This document shows positions 25,499-35,910 of a stretch of 64,000 nt of DNA, in pieces; the first letter of the stretch is position 1, and each line of letters starts with the position of its first letter. The DNA is from CALMEC01 sp964434425. Lineage in GTDB: Bacteria; Actinomycetota; Thermoleophilia; Miltoncostaeales; Miltoncostaeaceae. A program made the translations under genes and the position numbers. The stretch spans positions 186,001-250,000 of the forward strand of contig CAYSVH010000003.1 in NCBI GenBank assembly GCA_964434425.1, in the 5' to 3' direction. The notes beneath the pieces were generated by a model. That model saw only the letters and a program-made list of their open reading frames with translations. It was not told the DNA's origin and ran no database searches.

Positions 25499-26103
25499 GC
25501 GGTCGGTTCATCACCCTCGAGGGAGTCGACGGGTGCGGCAAGTCGACGCAGGCCCGGCTCCTCGCCGACGCGCTGCGCCGCGGTGGTCGCACGGCCATCG
25601 AGACACGCGAACCCGGCGGCACGCCGCTCGGCGAGGGCATCCGCGCGCTGCTCCTGGACGACGGACCCGTCGATCCCATGAGCGAGGCGCTTCTCTTCGC
25701 CGCCGCGCGGGCCCAGCACGTGCGCGAGCTCATCCGTCCGGCACGCCACCGCGGCGAGTGGATCGTCTGCGACCGGTTCGTCGACTCCTCGCTCGCCTAT
25801 CAGGGCGTCGCCCGCGGACTGGGCATCGACGTCATCGAGGCCATCAACCGCCCGGCGGTCGACGGAATGCTCCCCGACCTCACCATCCTGCTCACGGTTC
25901 CCGTCGAGGTGACATCGGAACGTCGGCGGGACGAGCGATCCGACCGCATCGAGTCGGAGGGGCTCACCTTCCAGCGGCGCGTGGCCGCCGCATTCGACGA
26001 GATCGCCCATCTCAACCCGCACCGCGTCACGGTCATCGACGGCGACGACACCGAGGAGAACGTGCACGCACGGGTGATGCGCGCGGTGGAGGCGATGGCA
26101 TGA
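25495..26103 (+). CDS. tmk: Thymidylate kinase
   Basis: 202-residue P-loop kinase that phosphorylates dTMP to dTDP, essential for DNA synthesis. The P-loop is EGVDGCGKSTQ, the substrate stretch is ETREPGGTPLGEGIR, the DR motif appears in VCDRFVDSSLAYQG, and the lid carries RRDERSDRIE. The start is GTG 25495, overlapping the previous stop; homologues begin just before the P-loop strand (GRFITLEG), which matches. Its own stop overlaps the holB start by four bases. Confidence 0.95.
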   Translation: MSGRFITLEGVDGCGKSTQARLLADALRRGGRTAIETREPGGTPLGEGIRALLLDDGPVDPMSEALLFAAARAQHVRELIRPARHRGEWIVCDRFVDSSLAYQGVARGLGIDVIEAINRPAVDGMLPDLTILLTVPVEVTSERRRDERSDRIESEGLTFQRRVAAAFDEIAHLNPHRVTVIDGDDTEENVHARVMRAVEAMA

Positions 26104-27398
26104 TCCCGCTCACCAACCAGCCGGTGGCCGAGCGGATCATCTCCCGGATCCTGGCCCGTGAGTGCCCGCCTCAGCAACTCCTCGTGTTCGGCCCTGCGGG
26201 CACCGGAAAGCGGCGCGCCGCACGCGCGCTGGCGTGGAAGCTCATCGATCCCGACGGGGTCCACGATCCTGACGAACCCTCCGTCGATCTCTCGGTGGTG
26301 ACGGCGAGCGGCGCCTCCATCCGCCTTGAGGCCGATCTCGAGCCGGCCCTCGCCGACCTGTCGGCACGCCCTGTGGTGGGGGTGCGACGGGTGCTCATCA
26401 TCGACGGCGCCGAGCGCCTGCGCGAGCAGGAGGGCGCACCGCGCATCCTGAAGCAACTGGAGGAGCCGCCTCCGCTCTCCCACGTCATCCTCGTCACGGA
26501 TCACCTGAGCGATCTCCTTCCCACGATCCGATCGCGGTGCCTGCCGGTCCCCTTCCGTTCACCGGGCTGGAAGACCATCGCCGAACGGCTCGGCGAGAAC
26601 GGCGTGGCCCCGGACGAGGCGGCCGCGCTGGCGCGCTCGCAGGGCCCGGCGGCGCTCTCGGCCAGCACGTTCGACCGAGCCATGCGACGTCTGGGGGTGG
26701 ACCTCGCCGACCAGCTCCTGTCGGGTCGCGTTGCCGGTGCCACGCTCGTTCGAAGCATCCAGGGACGTATGGAGAGAGCGGCAGGTGCCGTTCATCTTGT
26801 CCTGACCAGCAAAGAGTCGGGAAAGCGACTGACGGAGAAAATCCGAGCGCGAATCGACGAGGAGACGGACGACAGGATGCGCGAGGCGCTCCGCCATGTG
26901 GAGCAGGAAGCCGCCAGCGACAACGTGTGGAATGGACTTGCCCGGGTTATTCGGGACCGGCTCGATACCGTCCCGAGTCCCGAACTCCTCGGACTCATCG
27001 ACGAGGTCAGAGAGCTTGGTGGCAAGCGCGGCACGCGCACGGCGATCAAGCGTGCCGAGGATCAGAGCAAACGAGAACTCCGGCGTCTGCTGACCGACGG
27101 CTGGGCGCTCGTCCTGGACGGCGCCGCCGGCTACGTGGCGGACGCCCTGGCCGTGGCCCTCGGATCCGAGGGCACCGTGCGCCATCGCGACCGGCTGGAC
27201 GCCCTCCGTCCCGTGTCGGTGCCGTCACGGGTCCGCGGACTGCAGCGCGCACTGGACGAGATCCAGCTGACACGATCCGAGATGGAACTCAACCCGACGC
27301 TCGACCTCGCCGTGGAGGCGCTCGCGCATCGCATCGCGCAGGCGGTGCACGCCCGCACACTGCCGCCGCTCGTCGGCGCCGGCCGCCTCCCCTTCTGA
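26100..27398 (+). CDS. holB: DNA polymerase III clamp-loader subunit delta' (HolB)
   Basis: 432-residue AAA+ ATPase-fold protein of the clamp-loader complex. The first half has the P-loop QLLVFGPAGTGKRRAARALA, the Walker-B region VLIIDGAERL and the SRC sensor TIRSRCLPVPF, the layout of delta'/tau subunits. The Lys of the P-loop is retained. The second half is all-helical, with a Lys/Arg/Glu-rich stretch (~235-330), then a C-terminal collar-like segment. ATG 26100 overlaps the tmk stop. The tmk-holB order is conserved in actinobacteria. Confidence 0.87.
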   Translation: MIPLTNQPVAERIISRILARECPPQQLLVFGPAGTGKRRAARALAWKLIDPDGVHDPDEPSVDLSVVTASGASIRLEADLEPALADLSARPVVGVRRVLIIDGAERLREQEGAPRILKQLEEPPPLSHVILVTDHLSDLLPTIRSRCLPVPFRSPGWKTIAERLGENGVAPDEAAALARSQGPAALSASTFDRAMRRLGVDLADQLLSGRVAGATLVRSIQGRMERAAGAVHLVLTSKESGKRLTEKIRARIDEETDDRMREALRHVEQEAASDNVWNGLARVIRDRLDTVPSPELLGLIDEVRELGGKRGTRTAIKRAEDQSKRELRRLLTDGWALVLDGAAGYVADALAVALGSEGTVRHRDRLDALRPVSVPSRVRGLQRALDEIQLTRSEMELNPTLDLAVEALAHRIAQAVHARTLPPLVGAGRLPF

Positions 27399-27420
27399 CC
27401 GAGCGCCTCGAGCGAGGGGT

Positions 27421-27450
27421 CGGCGTGCCCGAGTCGCTCAGGACACGCCG
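27421..27450. terminator. Hairpin between convergent genes
   Basis: CGGCGTG and CACGCCG pair (7 bp) around a 16-base loop midway between the holB stop and the DUF4190 gene stop. Confidence 0.4.
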
Positions 27451-27462
27451 CCCCCGTCGCGA

Positions 27463-28236
27463 TCAGTTCCGACTCACACTGGGTTCGGCCACCAGCCCGC
27501 CGATGATCCCGATGGCCGCTGCCACCACGAGGATCACGAGCCCGACCACCAGCCCGCCGACCGCGAGGCCCCGTCCGCCGCGGGTCCCCTCGCTGCGCTT
27601 GATGTCGTCCAGCCCCGCGATCGACATGGCGATGCCGAGAGCCGCGGTCACCCCACCGAAAAGACCGCAGAGTGACAGCACCAGCCCGGCGACGGCATAG
27701 CCCGACGTGCCGACCGCACCGCCCGGAACCGCGCCGGGGATCGGGGGACGCCCGATGCGGGGCGCGCCGACGAGCGCGAACGCGAGCCCCACGGTGAACA
27801 CGAGCCCGGCGATCCAGAGGATCCATCCGGTCCGCTCGAGCGACACCTCTCGGAAGAGGAGGAACCGATCGTTGGACCGCGCGCCGAACACGATGAGCAG
27901 GCAGATCGACGCGGCGGCCGTGAGCACGCCGATGCCCGTCAGCCGGGCCCAGGCCCAGGGGAGCGCGATGCAGAGGATGAGGAGAACTATCGAGACGATG
28001 CCGATGACGACAAGGCCCGTCTGCTCGATGATCACACGGGTGTTGCCGAACCGCGAGGTGCCCGCGGAGGCGATGACGCGATCTCCGAACGCACCGATCA
28101 GCACGAGCGCACCGGCGAGGACGCCGAGGGCGAGACCGGCGAGGCACAGCCGGTCGTGATAGGGCGAGTTGTAGGGCGAGCGGTTCGGATCGCGGGGCGA
28201 TACCTGCGGCTCGGGCGACAGGCTGGGCAGGTTCAT
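27463..28236 (-). CDS. DUF4190-domain membrane protein
   Basis: 257-residue membrane protein. A Pro-rich cytoplasmic N-terminus (~30 residues) is followed by about six helices in two groups. The C-terminal pair, GYAVAGLVLSLCGLFGG then GGRGLAVGGLVVGLV with GLDDIKRSEGTRGGRG between, is the DUF4190 signature. The N-terminal group (LCLAGLALGVLAGALVLIG and later) is not assigned. Function unknown. ATG 28236 (MNLPSLSPEP) is preferred to 28278. Confidence 0.8.
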   Translation of the reverse strand: MNLPSLSPEPQVSPRDPNRSPYNSPYHDRLCLAGLALGVLAGALVLIGAFGDRVIASAGTSRFGNTRVIIEQTGLVVIGIVSIVLLILCIALPWAWARLTGIGVLTAAASICLLIVFGARSNDRFLLFREVSLERTGWILWIAGLVFTVGLAFALVGAPRIGRPPIPGAVPGGAVGTSGYAVAGLVLSLCGLFGGVTAALGIAMSIAGLDDIKRSEGTRGGRGLAVGGLVVGLVILVVAAAIGIIGGLVAEPSVSRN

Positions 28237-28705
28237 CGTCGGTGGGGTCCTTTCCGTTGGGCGGTGGTCGGCGGTCACTCCCGCGGATCCGTGTGGTTCC
28301 TACCAGACACGCAACCGTTGCAGGAGGACCGGGGCACATGGGGGTAACGCCGCAGCCGCCGCTCCCGTCACATCGGCGGCCCCCGGCGCCGGTCATCCCG
28401 CCCCGGTCCCGGGTCGTCTCCACCGTCCACGATTGACGAAAAGCCTCTCCGGTATGCCCGTTCAGACGTCCGGGTCCGGTGACGGCGCCCACCGGTGCGA
28501 TCTCCCCCGATGGCGCATGGATACACCGATCGCATGACCCGGCGGCGGCTCGTCACCGCACCCTTCTCACATGCCGATTGCCGTCCCGTTCCGGGACATA
28601 CTCGCTTGTGAAAGGGAGTAACGTTCACGTATTCGGTGCGGCTCGCGGCGCCATCGCCGGGCTGTTCCACCCAATCACCACGACGACAGAGGATGTGACC
28701 TGTCT
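28237..28705. other. Intergenic region upstream of pckG
   Basis: About 470 bases between the divergent DUF4190 and pckG genes. It probably holds both promoters. I find no confident -35/-10 pair, operator palindrome or known riboswitch. Confidence 0.4.
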
Positions 28706-30505
28706 GTGAGTACCACCGTCCCGACCAAGCATCAGCAGTTGACCCAGTGGGTCGACGAGATCGCTGCCCTGACGAAGCCCGACCAGATCCGCTGGTGTGA
28801 CGGCTCGGCGGAGGAGTATGACGATCTCTGTCAGCTCCTCGTCGACAACGGCACCTTCACCAAGCTGTCCGAGGCCAAGCGGCCCAACAGCTACCTGGCC
28901 TGGTCCGACCCGTCGGACGTAGCACGTGTCGAGGATCGCACCTTCATCTGTTCGGAGAACGAGGTCGACGCCGGCCCCACCAACAACTGGCGCGCACCGG
29001 ACGAGATGCGCACGGAGCTGAACGGGCTGTTCGACGGCTGCATGAAGGGCCGGACGATGTACGTGATCCCGTTCTCCATGGGACCGCTCGGATCCGACAA
29101 GTCGCACATCGGCGTGCAGCTCACGGATTCACCGTACGTGGTGGTGTCGATGCGGATCATGACCCGCATGGGCCAGAAGGCGCTCGACGAATTGGGCGCG
29201 GACGGCGAGTTCGTCCCGTGCGTCCACTCGGTCGGCGCTCCGCTCGCCGAGGGCCAGGAAGACGTCTCGTGGCCCACGAATGCCGAGACGAAGTACATCG
29301 TCCACTACCCGGAGACGCGTCAGATCTGGTCGTACGGATCCGGGTACGGCGGCAACGCCCTCCTCGGCAAGAAGTGCTTCGCGCTGCGCATCGCGTCCGC
29401 CATGGCGCGCGACGAGGGCTGGATGGCCGAGCACATGCTCATCCTCAAGCTGACCTCCCCCGAGGGGAAGGTTCACTACGTCACCGGCGCGTTCCCCAGT
29501 GCGTGCGGCAAGACCAACATGGCGCTCATGATCCCGACCATCGAGGGATGGAAGGTCGAGACCATCGGCGACGACATCGCCTGGATGAAGTTCGGCGACG
29601 ACGGCCGCCTCTATGCCATCAACCCCGAGGCCGGCCTCTTCGGCGTCGCGCCGGGCACCGGCTGGGGCAACACCCCCAACGCGATGGAGGCCCTGGAGAA
29701 GGGCGCCATCTACACCAACACCGCCCTCACCGACGATGGCGACACGTGGTGGGAGGGCATGACCAAGGAGGTCCCCGAGCACCTCATCGACTGGCACGGT
29801 GAGGACTGGACCCCCGCCTCCGAGAGCCCCGCCGCACACCCCAACGCACGGTTCACGGTCGCGGCCGGCCAGGTGCCCTCCATGGCGGCCGAGTGGGAGG
29901 ACCCGGCCGGCGTCCCGATCAGCGCCTTCCTCTTCGGAGGCCGCCGCGCATCCGTCGTGCCGCTCGTCCGCGAGGCGTACAACTGGGAGCACGGCGTCTT
30001 CCTCGGCTCCATCATGAGCTCCGAGCAGACGGCCGCCGCCTTCGGCACCGTCGGCCAGCTCCGGTTCGACCCGTTCGCCATGCTGCCGTTCTGCGGCTAC
30101 AACATGGGCGATTACTTCCAGCACTGGCTCGACATGGCCGAGACCAAGGGCGCAAAGGTCCCGCGGATCTTCTACGTCAACTGGTTCCGCAAGGACGCCG
30201 ACGGCAGGTTCCTGTGGCCAGGGTTCGGCGACAACTCCCGCGTCCTGAAGTGGATCGTCGACCGTATCGAGGGTCGCGCGGAGGGCCAGGAGACCGCCAT
30301 CGGCATCGTTCCGAAGCCGGAGGAGCTCGACACCACCGGCATCGACATCTCGGACACCGCGCTCAGTGAGCTCCTCACCGTCGACGAGGACGCGCTCCGC
30401 GCCGAGATCCCCCAGACGGAGGAGCACCTCGCGAAGTTCGGCGACAAGCTCCCGAAGGTCCTGCGTGACCGGTTCGCCGCTCTGAAGGAGCGCCTCGGCG
30501 CGTAG
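28706..30505 (+). CDS. pckG: GTP-dependent phosphoenolpyruvate carboxykinase
   Basis: 599-residue cytosolic enzyme converting oxaloacetate and GTP to PEP, GDP and CO2: the first step of gluconeogenesis, or anaplerosis in reverse. The kinase-1a loop is TGAFPSACGKTNMAL with the active cysteine; substrate and Mn-binding stretches include YGSGYGGNALLGKKCFALRI, ETIGDDIAWMKFG and FGVAPGTGWGNTPNAME. The guanine pocket segment FYVNWFRKDADGRFLWPGFG is intact. GTP type and length are as in other actinobacteria. GTG start. It ends at a strong hairpin and is probably monocistronic. Confidence 0.97.
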   Translation: MSTTVPTKHQQLTQWVDEIAALTKPDQIRWCDGSAEEYDDLCQLLVDNGTFTKLSEAKRPNSYLAWSDPSDVARVEDRTFICSENEVDAGPTNNWRAPDEMRTELNGLFDGCMKGRTMYVIPFSMGPLGSDKSHIGVQLTDSPYVVVSMRIMTRMGQKALDELGADGEFVPCVHSVGAPLAEGQEDVSWPTNAETKYIVHYPETRQIWSYGSGYGGNALLGKKCFALRIASAMARDEGWMAEHMLILKLTSPEGKVHYVTGAFPSACGKTNMALMIPTIEGWKVETIGDDIAWMKFGDDGRLYAINPEAGLFGVAPGTGWGNTPNAMEALEKGAIYTNTALTDDGDTWWEGMTKEVPEHLIDWHGEDWTPASESPAAHPNARFTVAAGQVPSMAAEWEDPAGVPISAFLFGGRRASVVPLVREAYNWEHGVFLGSIMSSEQTAAAFGTVGQLRFDPFAMLPFCGYNMGDYFQHWLDMAETKGAKVPRIFYVNWFRKDADGRFLWPGFGDNSRVLKWIVDRIEGRAEGQETAIGIVPKPEELDTTGIDISDTALSELLTVDEDALRAEIPQTEEHLAKFGDKLPKVLRDRFAALKERLGA

Positions 30506-30527
30506 CCTCTTTCAGCACCGTGTGTCC

Positions 30528-30561
30528 ACGACGGGCCGCCCTCGGGTGGCCCGTCGTCGTT
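30528..30561 (+). terminator. Rho-independent-like terminator of pckG
   Basis: ACGACGGGCC and GGCCCGTCGT form a perfect 10-bp stem whose 10-base loop can pair further (GCC/GGT region). CGTTTGG follows. It begins 23 bases after the stop. Confidence 0.8.
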
Positions 30562-30575
30562 TGGAAGGAAGCACC

Positions 30576-31595
30576 ATGCTCCGCGAGTCCACATCCCCCC
30601 TGAGCGCCGCCCACGACGTCGCCATGCTCGACCTCGACGGCGTGGTCTATGCCGGCTCGACCGCGGTTCCCCGGGCACCCGAGGCGATCGCGGCGGCCCG
30701 TGAGGCGGGGCTGCGCATCGCCTTCATCACGAACAACGCATCACGCACCCCCGACCGGGTGAGCGACCATCTGACACGACTGGGAATCGCGGCCGGCCCC
30801 GACGACATCGTCACCTCGGCACAGGCCGCCGCACGGCTCCTGGCCGACCGGTTCCCGGCGGGATCACCGATCCTCATGACGGGCGGAGAGGGCCTCGACG
30901 CTGCCCTGCGGGACGTCGGGCTCAGGCCCGTGGCGGGTCTCGATGACGAACCCGTCGCCGTCGCCACGGGCTACGGCCCCGACCTCCCCTGGAACCGGAT
31001 CCTCCTCGGCGCAATCGCCATCGCCGACGGCCTGCCCTGGGTCGCGACCAACACCGACGCCACCATCCCCACGGACTGGGGTCTGGGGCCGGGGCATGGG
31101 GCCCTCGTCGACCTCCTGCAGCGGTTCTCCGGGCATGAGGCCGAGGTCGCCGGCAAGCCGGCCCGCCCGCTCCTGGACGAGACCCGGCGGCGGATGGAGG
31201 CCACCTCGCCGCTCATGGTGGGTGACCGGCTCGACACCGACATCGCGGGGGGTGTGAACGCCGGTGTGGACAGCCTCCTCGTGATGACCGGCGTCACGAC
31301 ACTCACCGAGATCGCGGCGGCCACCCGAGCGGAGCGTCCCACCTACATCGCGGCCGACCTCCGCGGACTGCTCGAACCGCACCCGGTTCCTCGCCGGACG
31401 ACGACCGGAGCCGTCCTGGGTGGCTGGCGGGCCGAGGTCATCGCGGGGACCCTCACGGTGCAGGAGGAGTCAACCGCCGCAGCCAGGACGCCGTGCGACT
31501 GGTGGCGCGTGACCGCATGTGTCCTCTGGCGCTACCTGGACGACACCGGTCAGGTGGCCGGCACCGGGAGCGCCACGCCGCCGGCGGGGGACTGA
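30576..31595 (+). CDS. HAD-IIA family (NagD-like) phosphatase
   Basis: 339-residue HAD hydrolase of subfamily IIA, which includes phosphoglycolate/4-nitrophenyl phosphatases and NagD. The nucleophile motif is LDLDGVVYAGS, motif II is FITNNASRTP, and motif III/IV is PLMVGDRLDTDIAGGVNAG; the C2 cap lies between. After the HAD domain (~260 residues) an extra ~70-residue tail contains a Trp-rich stretch (DWWRVTACVLWRYL) not typical of NagD. A GGAAGGAAG site precedes ATG 30576. Natural substrate unknown. Confidence 0.9.
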   Translation: MLRESTSPLSAAHDVAMLDLDGVVYAGSTAVPRAPEAIAAAREAGLRIAFITNNASRTPDRVSDHLTRLGIAAGPDDIVTSAQAAARLLADRFPAGSPILMTGGEGLDAALRDVGLRPVAGLDDEPVAVATGYGPDLPWNRILLGAIAIADGLPWVATNTDATIPTDWGLGPGHGALVDLLQRFSGHEAEVAGKPARPLLDETRRRMEATSPLMVGDRLDTDIAGGVNAGVDSLLVMTGVTTLTEIAAATRAERPTYIAADLRGLLEPHPVPRRTTTGAVLGGWRAEVIAGTLTVQEESTAAARTPCDWWRVTACVLWRYLDDTGQVAGTGSATPPAGD

Positions 31596-31727
31596 ACGAG
31601 CGAGATGCCCGTCGGACGTCCAGGTCGGGGGTGACGGCGGAGAGGAGCGGTATCCGACGGGGGCGGTGGTGCCGGGCACGGTCCACCCCGTTGGCTGCCG
31701 TGGGCACAGGGGGGTATCCTCGCTCCC

Positions 31728-32030
31728 ATGACCTTCGCGAACACGGGGAACCTCGGAGTGAAGCCGGGCAGGCGCGATGAGCTCGTCGCCATCCTGACGC
31801 GCCGCAGCCCCGATCTGGCCGAGGCGGGATGCCTGCTCTACGAGGTCGGGATCAACGACGACGCACCCGACACGGTCTTCGTCACCGAGCTCTGGGTGTC
31901 GGCCGAGGCACATGAGGCGTCCCTGCAACTGGAGAGCGTGAAGGCCTCGATCGCCGAGGCGATGCCGCTCCTGTCCGGCGAGATGGACGGCAGCCGGTTC
32001 TCGATCGTCGGCTCGCCCCTCCGGGACTGA
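31728..32030 (+). CDS. Antibiotic-biosynthesis-monooxygenase (ABM)-fold protein
   Basis: 100-residue ferredoxin-like ABM/YgiN-type dimeric barrel domain. It opens with a strand and GRRDELVAIL, has the central EAGCLLYEVGIND strand and VFVTELWVSAEAHEASL, the usual order. Members act as heme-degrading or quinol monooxygenases, or have no known activity; no diagnostic catalytic residue is visible here. Monocistronic. Confidence 0.8.
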   Translation: MTFANTGNLGVKPGRRDELVAILTRRSPDLAEAGCLLYEVGINDDAPDTVFVTELWVSAEAHEASLQLESVKASIAEAMPLLSGEMDGSRFSIVGSPLRD

Positions 32031-32043
32031 CCACCCACGAGGC

Positions 32044-32822
32044 TCAGGTGCGGATGCCCTTGCCGCGCGACATCATGAGCCCCGCCCACACCACCAGCGC
32101 CGCGGTGATGGCCACGCTCACCCCCAGCGAGAGGAGCACGGGGACATCGCTCGTGCCGAGCATCCCGTGGCGGGTCGCATCGACGAGGTAGAAGATCGGG
32201 TTGGCATGGGTCAGCTCACGCCACGGCTGCGACAGCACGTCGACCGAGTAGAAGACGCCCCCGAGGAACACCAGCGGCGTGAGGATGAGGTTCCCGACGT
32301 AGGACTGCTGGTCCCATGTGCGTGCGATGAGCCCCACGCCGACGCCGAGCGCGGCGAAGCCCACCGCGGCGCAGAGGCAGGCGACGATCGCGGCGGTCGG
32401 GTCGACCGCCGGAAGGTCCACGAGGATCACGGCGAACACCAGTGTGAGCGCGCCGACCAGAAGGCCGCGCACCGCTCCGCCGGCCAGGTACGCGATCAGA
32501 AGGTGACGCGCGCGCATGGGCCCGCTCACCGGATCGTCGATGAATCCGTCGAAGCGCGCCTGGAACAACGACGAGGCCGTGTTCGCATAGGCGGCCGTAC
32601 CGATTCCCATGAGGACGAGTCCGGGGACGATGAAGACGTCGTACGGAATACCGTCGATGTGACGTATCCGGTCACCCAGCGCCATGCCGAAGATGGCGAT
32701 GAAGAGCACGGCCGACAGGACGTTCGGGGCGATGGTCTGACTCCAGATGCGCACGACGCGCGTGACCTCGCGCTGAGCGAGAGCACCCACGCCACGCCAC
32801 TGGGCCCGCCGGACATCGTCGA

Positions 32823-32826
<4 letters not shown>
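32044..32826 (-). CDS. ABC-2 type exporter permease
   Basis: 260-residue membrane subunit with six predicted helices and the ABC-2 (DrrB/NodJ-like) pattern, including IDGIPYDVFIVPGLVLMGIG and the FLGGVFYSVDVLSQPWRELT segment near the C-terminus. It forms an exporter with the ATPase encoded just upstream; the genes overlap by four bases (ATGA). Cargo unknown; relatives export drugs or glycolipids. Confidence 0.92.
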
Positions 32827-33563
<737 letters not shown>

Positions 33564-33672
33564 CCCGATGACGCTAGCGCCTGGCCCGCTGAGGCCGCCC
33601 CGACGGTCACCACGCCCCGGGGTCACGGAGCGAGCCCTGTCCGCCGCCGCATCGAGCGTTGCGCTTGCCGCC

Positions 33673-34059
33673 ATGGAGAATCCGTCCGCCGACATCCCCC
33701 TCGAACGCCTTCAGGCCACACCGATCACCGAGGTCGCGGCCCTGTTGTTCGTCGAGGCGTTTCACCCAGGGAAGAGGTCCCCGCTGAGCTTCCGCAAGAT
33801 CCACAAGCACCTGGCGCGCATGGGCGGGCTCGGTAAGCGCGGCATCCGCGGAGGACGGCAGAAGGCCGACTACCTCATCGGACTCGAGTGCACCATCCTC
33901 TGGGAACGGGCACTTCTCGCCACCGGCATGTGGGTGGGTGATTCGGCATCGCTTCACGTCCACCTCCTGCGCCGGGGCGAGGCGGTGCGTGACGGCGCCG
34001 ATCCGCTCGACCAGGCACGGGCGGCATTGAAGGACGTACTGGGTCCGATGAACGCCTGA
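33673..34059 (+). CDS. Hypothetical protein
   Basis: 128-residue protein, no family recognised. It is rich in helices, with a basic central segment (FRKIHKHLARMGGLGKRGIRGGRQKADY) that could contact nucleic acid. It contains one cysteine and no membrane helix or signal peptide. It is divergent from the ABC exporter and convergent with the HhH-GPD gene. It is probably a real gene, given good coding bias and no stronger overlapping frame. Confidence 0.55.
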   Translation: MENPSADIPLERLQATPITEVAALLFVEAFHPGKRSPLSFRKIHKHLARMGGLGKRGIRGGRQKADYLIGLECTILWERALLATGMWVGDSASLHVHLLRRGEAVRDGADPLDQARAALKDVLGPMNA

Positions 34060-34071
34060 CACCGAGGCCGG

Positions 34072-34623
34072 CTACCTGACGGCCCGGTCCCACTCCTTCT
34101 TGTGGACCCTCTTGGCGGCCTGGTACTCGGCGAGCGCCTCCGGCGAGTCCACGTCCCCCAGCGTCGGATGCCACGGCACGAGACCCTCGGCCGCCGCCAC
34201 CCCGAAGTGCTTGGCGAGGACGGCTCCGAAGCCCTTGACCTTGAGTTTTCCGAATCCCGGCAGATCCTGGATGCGGCGGGCGAGAGCGTCGGCGTCGGCG
34301 GCCTCCGTCCAGATCCGCTCGGCGTGCCCGTCGTACGTGTCGCGGATGTAGGCCGCGAGCGCCGTGACCCGGGTCGCCATGTTCCCCGGATAGCGATGGA
34401 TGGCGGGCTTCTGACGGAAGACGGTGTCGAGGTCCGCGTCGGCCAGGACGGAGGCGTCGAGTGAACCCACGCGCTCCCGGATCACGAGCGGGCCCATGAA
34501 CGCCTTCTGCACCCGCACCTGCTGGTCGAGTGCATAGCCGATCACCAGCGCCATGGGATCGGTGGCGATGAGGGCGTTGGCCTCGTCGGAGTCGGTGAAG
34601 TACAACCGGTCGGGCATGACCAC
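34072..34623 (-). CDS. HhH-GPD family (base-excision-repair-like) protein
   Basis: 183-residue protein of an uncharacterised actinobacterial HhH-GPD family. The helix-hairpin-helix is DLPGFGKLKVKGFGAVLAKH around residues 119-138, the DNA-binding element of glycosylases. The opening LYFTDSDEANALIATDPMAL and VQKAFMGPLVIRERVG are family features. The conserved C-terminal Asp of active glycosylases may be in TLGDVDSPE, but it lacks the [4Fe-4S] cysteines of EndoIII/MutY. Enzymatic activity is therefore uncertain. The start is either GTG 34623 (six bases after GGGGG) or ATG 34617. Confidence 0.85.
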   Translation of the reverse strand: MVMPDRLYFTDSDEANALIATDPMALVIGYALDQQVRVQKAFMGPLVIRERVGSLDASVLADADLDTVFRQKPAIHRYPGNMATRVTALAAYIRDTYDGHAERIWTEAADADALARRIQDLPGFGKLKVKGFGAVLAKHFGVAAAEGLVPWHPTLGDVDSPEALAEYQAAKRVHKKEWDRAVR

Positions 34624-34740
34624 AATCTACCCCCGGCACCACCGCATCGGGATGCGGGAGTGGCCTGGGCCGGCGAGACCCTGTCGCACGCGGCGCGCGT
34701 CCGCGCAGGACCCCGGGTGGCGCACCGCTACGCTGTCCGC

Positions 34741-35709
34741 ATGACGCCGAACGACCAGCCGACCGCCGCCGGATACACGGCGCCCCATTCCGACGACGGG
34801 GAGTTCCTCCGTAAGGACAGCCAGTTGCGCAACTGGGTGAGTGCCGACGGATCGACGCCGTTTCCCGCGGAGGCCGGCCGGTACCACCTCTACGTATCCC
34901 TGGCCTGCCCGTGGGCGCACCGGACCGTGATCATGCGACGGCTCAAGGGACTGGAGGACGTGATCGGGCTCACGGTCGTCGACCCCATCCGTGACGAGCG
35001 GGGCTGGGCCTTCCGCGACGTGCCGGGTGCCGGGCCGGATCCGGTCAACGGCTTCGACTTCCTCTCCCAGGCCTACGAGGCGACGGTCCCCGGCTACGAC
35101 GGGAACGTCACCGTACCGGTCCTCTGGGACACGACCACCGGCCGGATCGTGAACAACGAGTCGTCCGAGATCCTGAGGATGCTGGGCAGTGCGTTCGACG
35201 CGTTCACCGACGACGCGACCGACTACTACCCGGAGGACCTCCGCTCCGAGATCGACGCCGTCAACGACCGCGTCTACCCCACCGTGAACAACGGGGTCTA
35301 CCGGTGCGGGTTCGCATCCCGCCAGAGGGCGTACGACCGTGCCTTCGGCGAACTGTTCGACTCACTGGACTGGTTGGAAGCGCTCCTCGGCGAGCGGCGC
35401 TACCTCACCGGCCCGCGCATCACCGAGGCGGACTGGCGCCTCTTCACGACGCTCATCCGCTTCGACGCCGTCTACGTGGGGCACTTCAAGTGCAACCGCA
35501 ACCGGATCGCCGACATGGAGAACCTCTCCGGCTTCCTGCGAGAGCTCTACCAGTGGCCGGGCGTCGCCGAGACGGTGGACTTCGACCACATCAAGCGTCA
35601 CTACTACGTCACGCACCGCGCGCTCAACCCGCGCGGGATCGTGCCGCTGGGTCCGGCGCTCGATCTCGATCGCCCCCACGGACGCGAGCACCTCCCGATG
35701 GGTGGGTGA
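34741..35709 (+). CDS. Glutathionyl-hydroquinone reductase-like (Xi-class GST) protein
   Basis: 322-residue GST-fold enzyme of the ECM4/YqjG/PcpF family. These reduce S-(thiol)-hydroquinones to free hydroquinones. The catalytic cysteine lies in SLACPWAHRTVIMRRLKG; the C-terminal helical domain has the family stretches SRQRAYDRAF-like, YLTGPRITEADWRLFTTLIR and FDAVYVGHFKCNR. Actinobacteria normally use mycothiol in place of glutathione, so the natural thiol here is uncertain. Family length normal. Monocistronic. Confidence 0.94.
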   Translation: MTPNDQPTAAGYTAPHSDDGEFLRKDSQLRNWVSADGSTPFPAEAGRYHLYVSLACPWAHRTVIMRRLKGLEDVIGLTVVDPIRDERGWAFRDVPGAGPDPVNGFDFLSQAYEATVPGYDGNVTVPVLWDTTTGRIVNNESSEILRMLGSAFDAFTDDATDYYPEDLRSEIDAVNDRVYPTVNNGVYRCGFASRQRAYDRAFGELFDSLDWLEALLGERRYLTGPRITEADWRLFTTLIRFDAVYVGHFKCNRNRIADMENLSGFLRELYQWPGVAETVDFDHIKRHYYVTHRALNPRGIVPLGPALDLDRPHGREHLPMGG

Positions 35710-35910
35710 GCCACCGGCTCCGGGGCATCGACCCACAGGCCGCTCGGCCGGGAAAAGGCAGGGCGCTCTCGTACCGTCCGCTCCGGTGCCCCAGGACCCG
35801 CAGCACGATGGCCGAACTCCGGCCGAACGGATGCGAAGGAGACCGAGGTGGGTGTCGAGGCCGCGCCGCACCCGCTGCGTCCTGAGAACGTCCTACGGCG
35901 CAGCGCCGGC

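Noticed and set aside
28279..28705. Riboswitch or small RNA upstream of pckG
   Set aside because: No conserved aptamer sequence or strong multi-stem fold is visible; only weak short palindromes.
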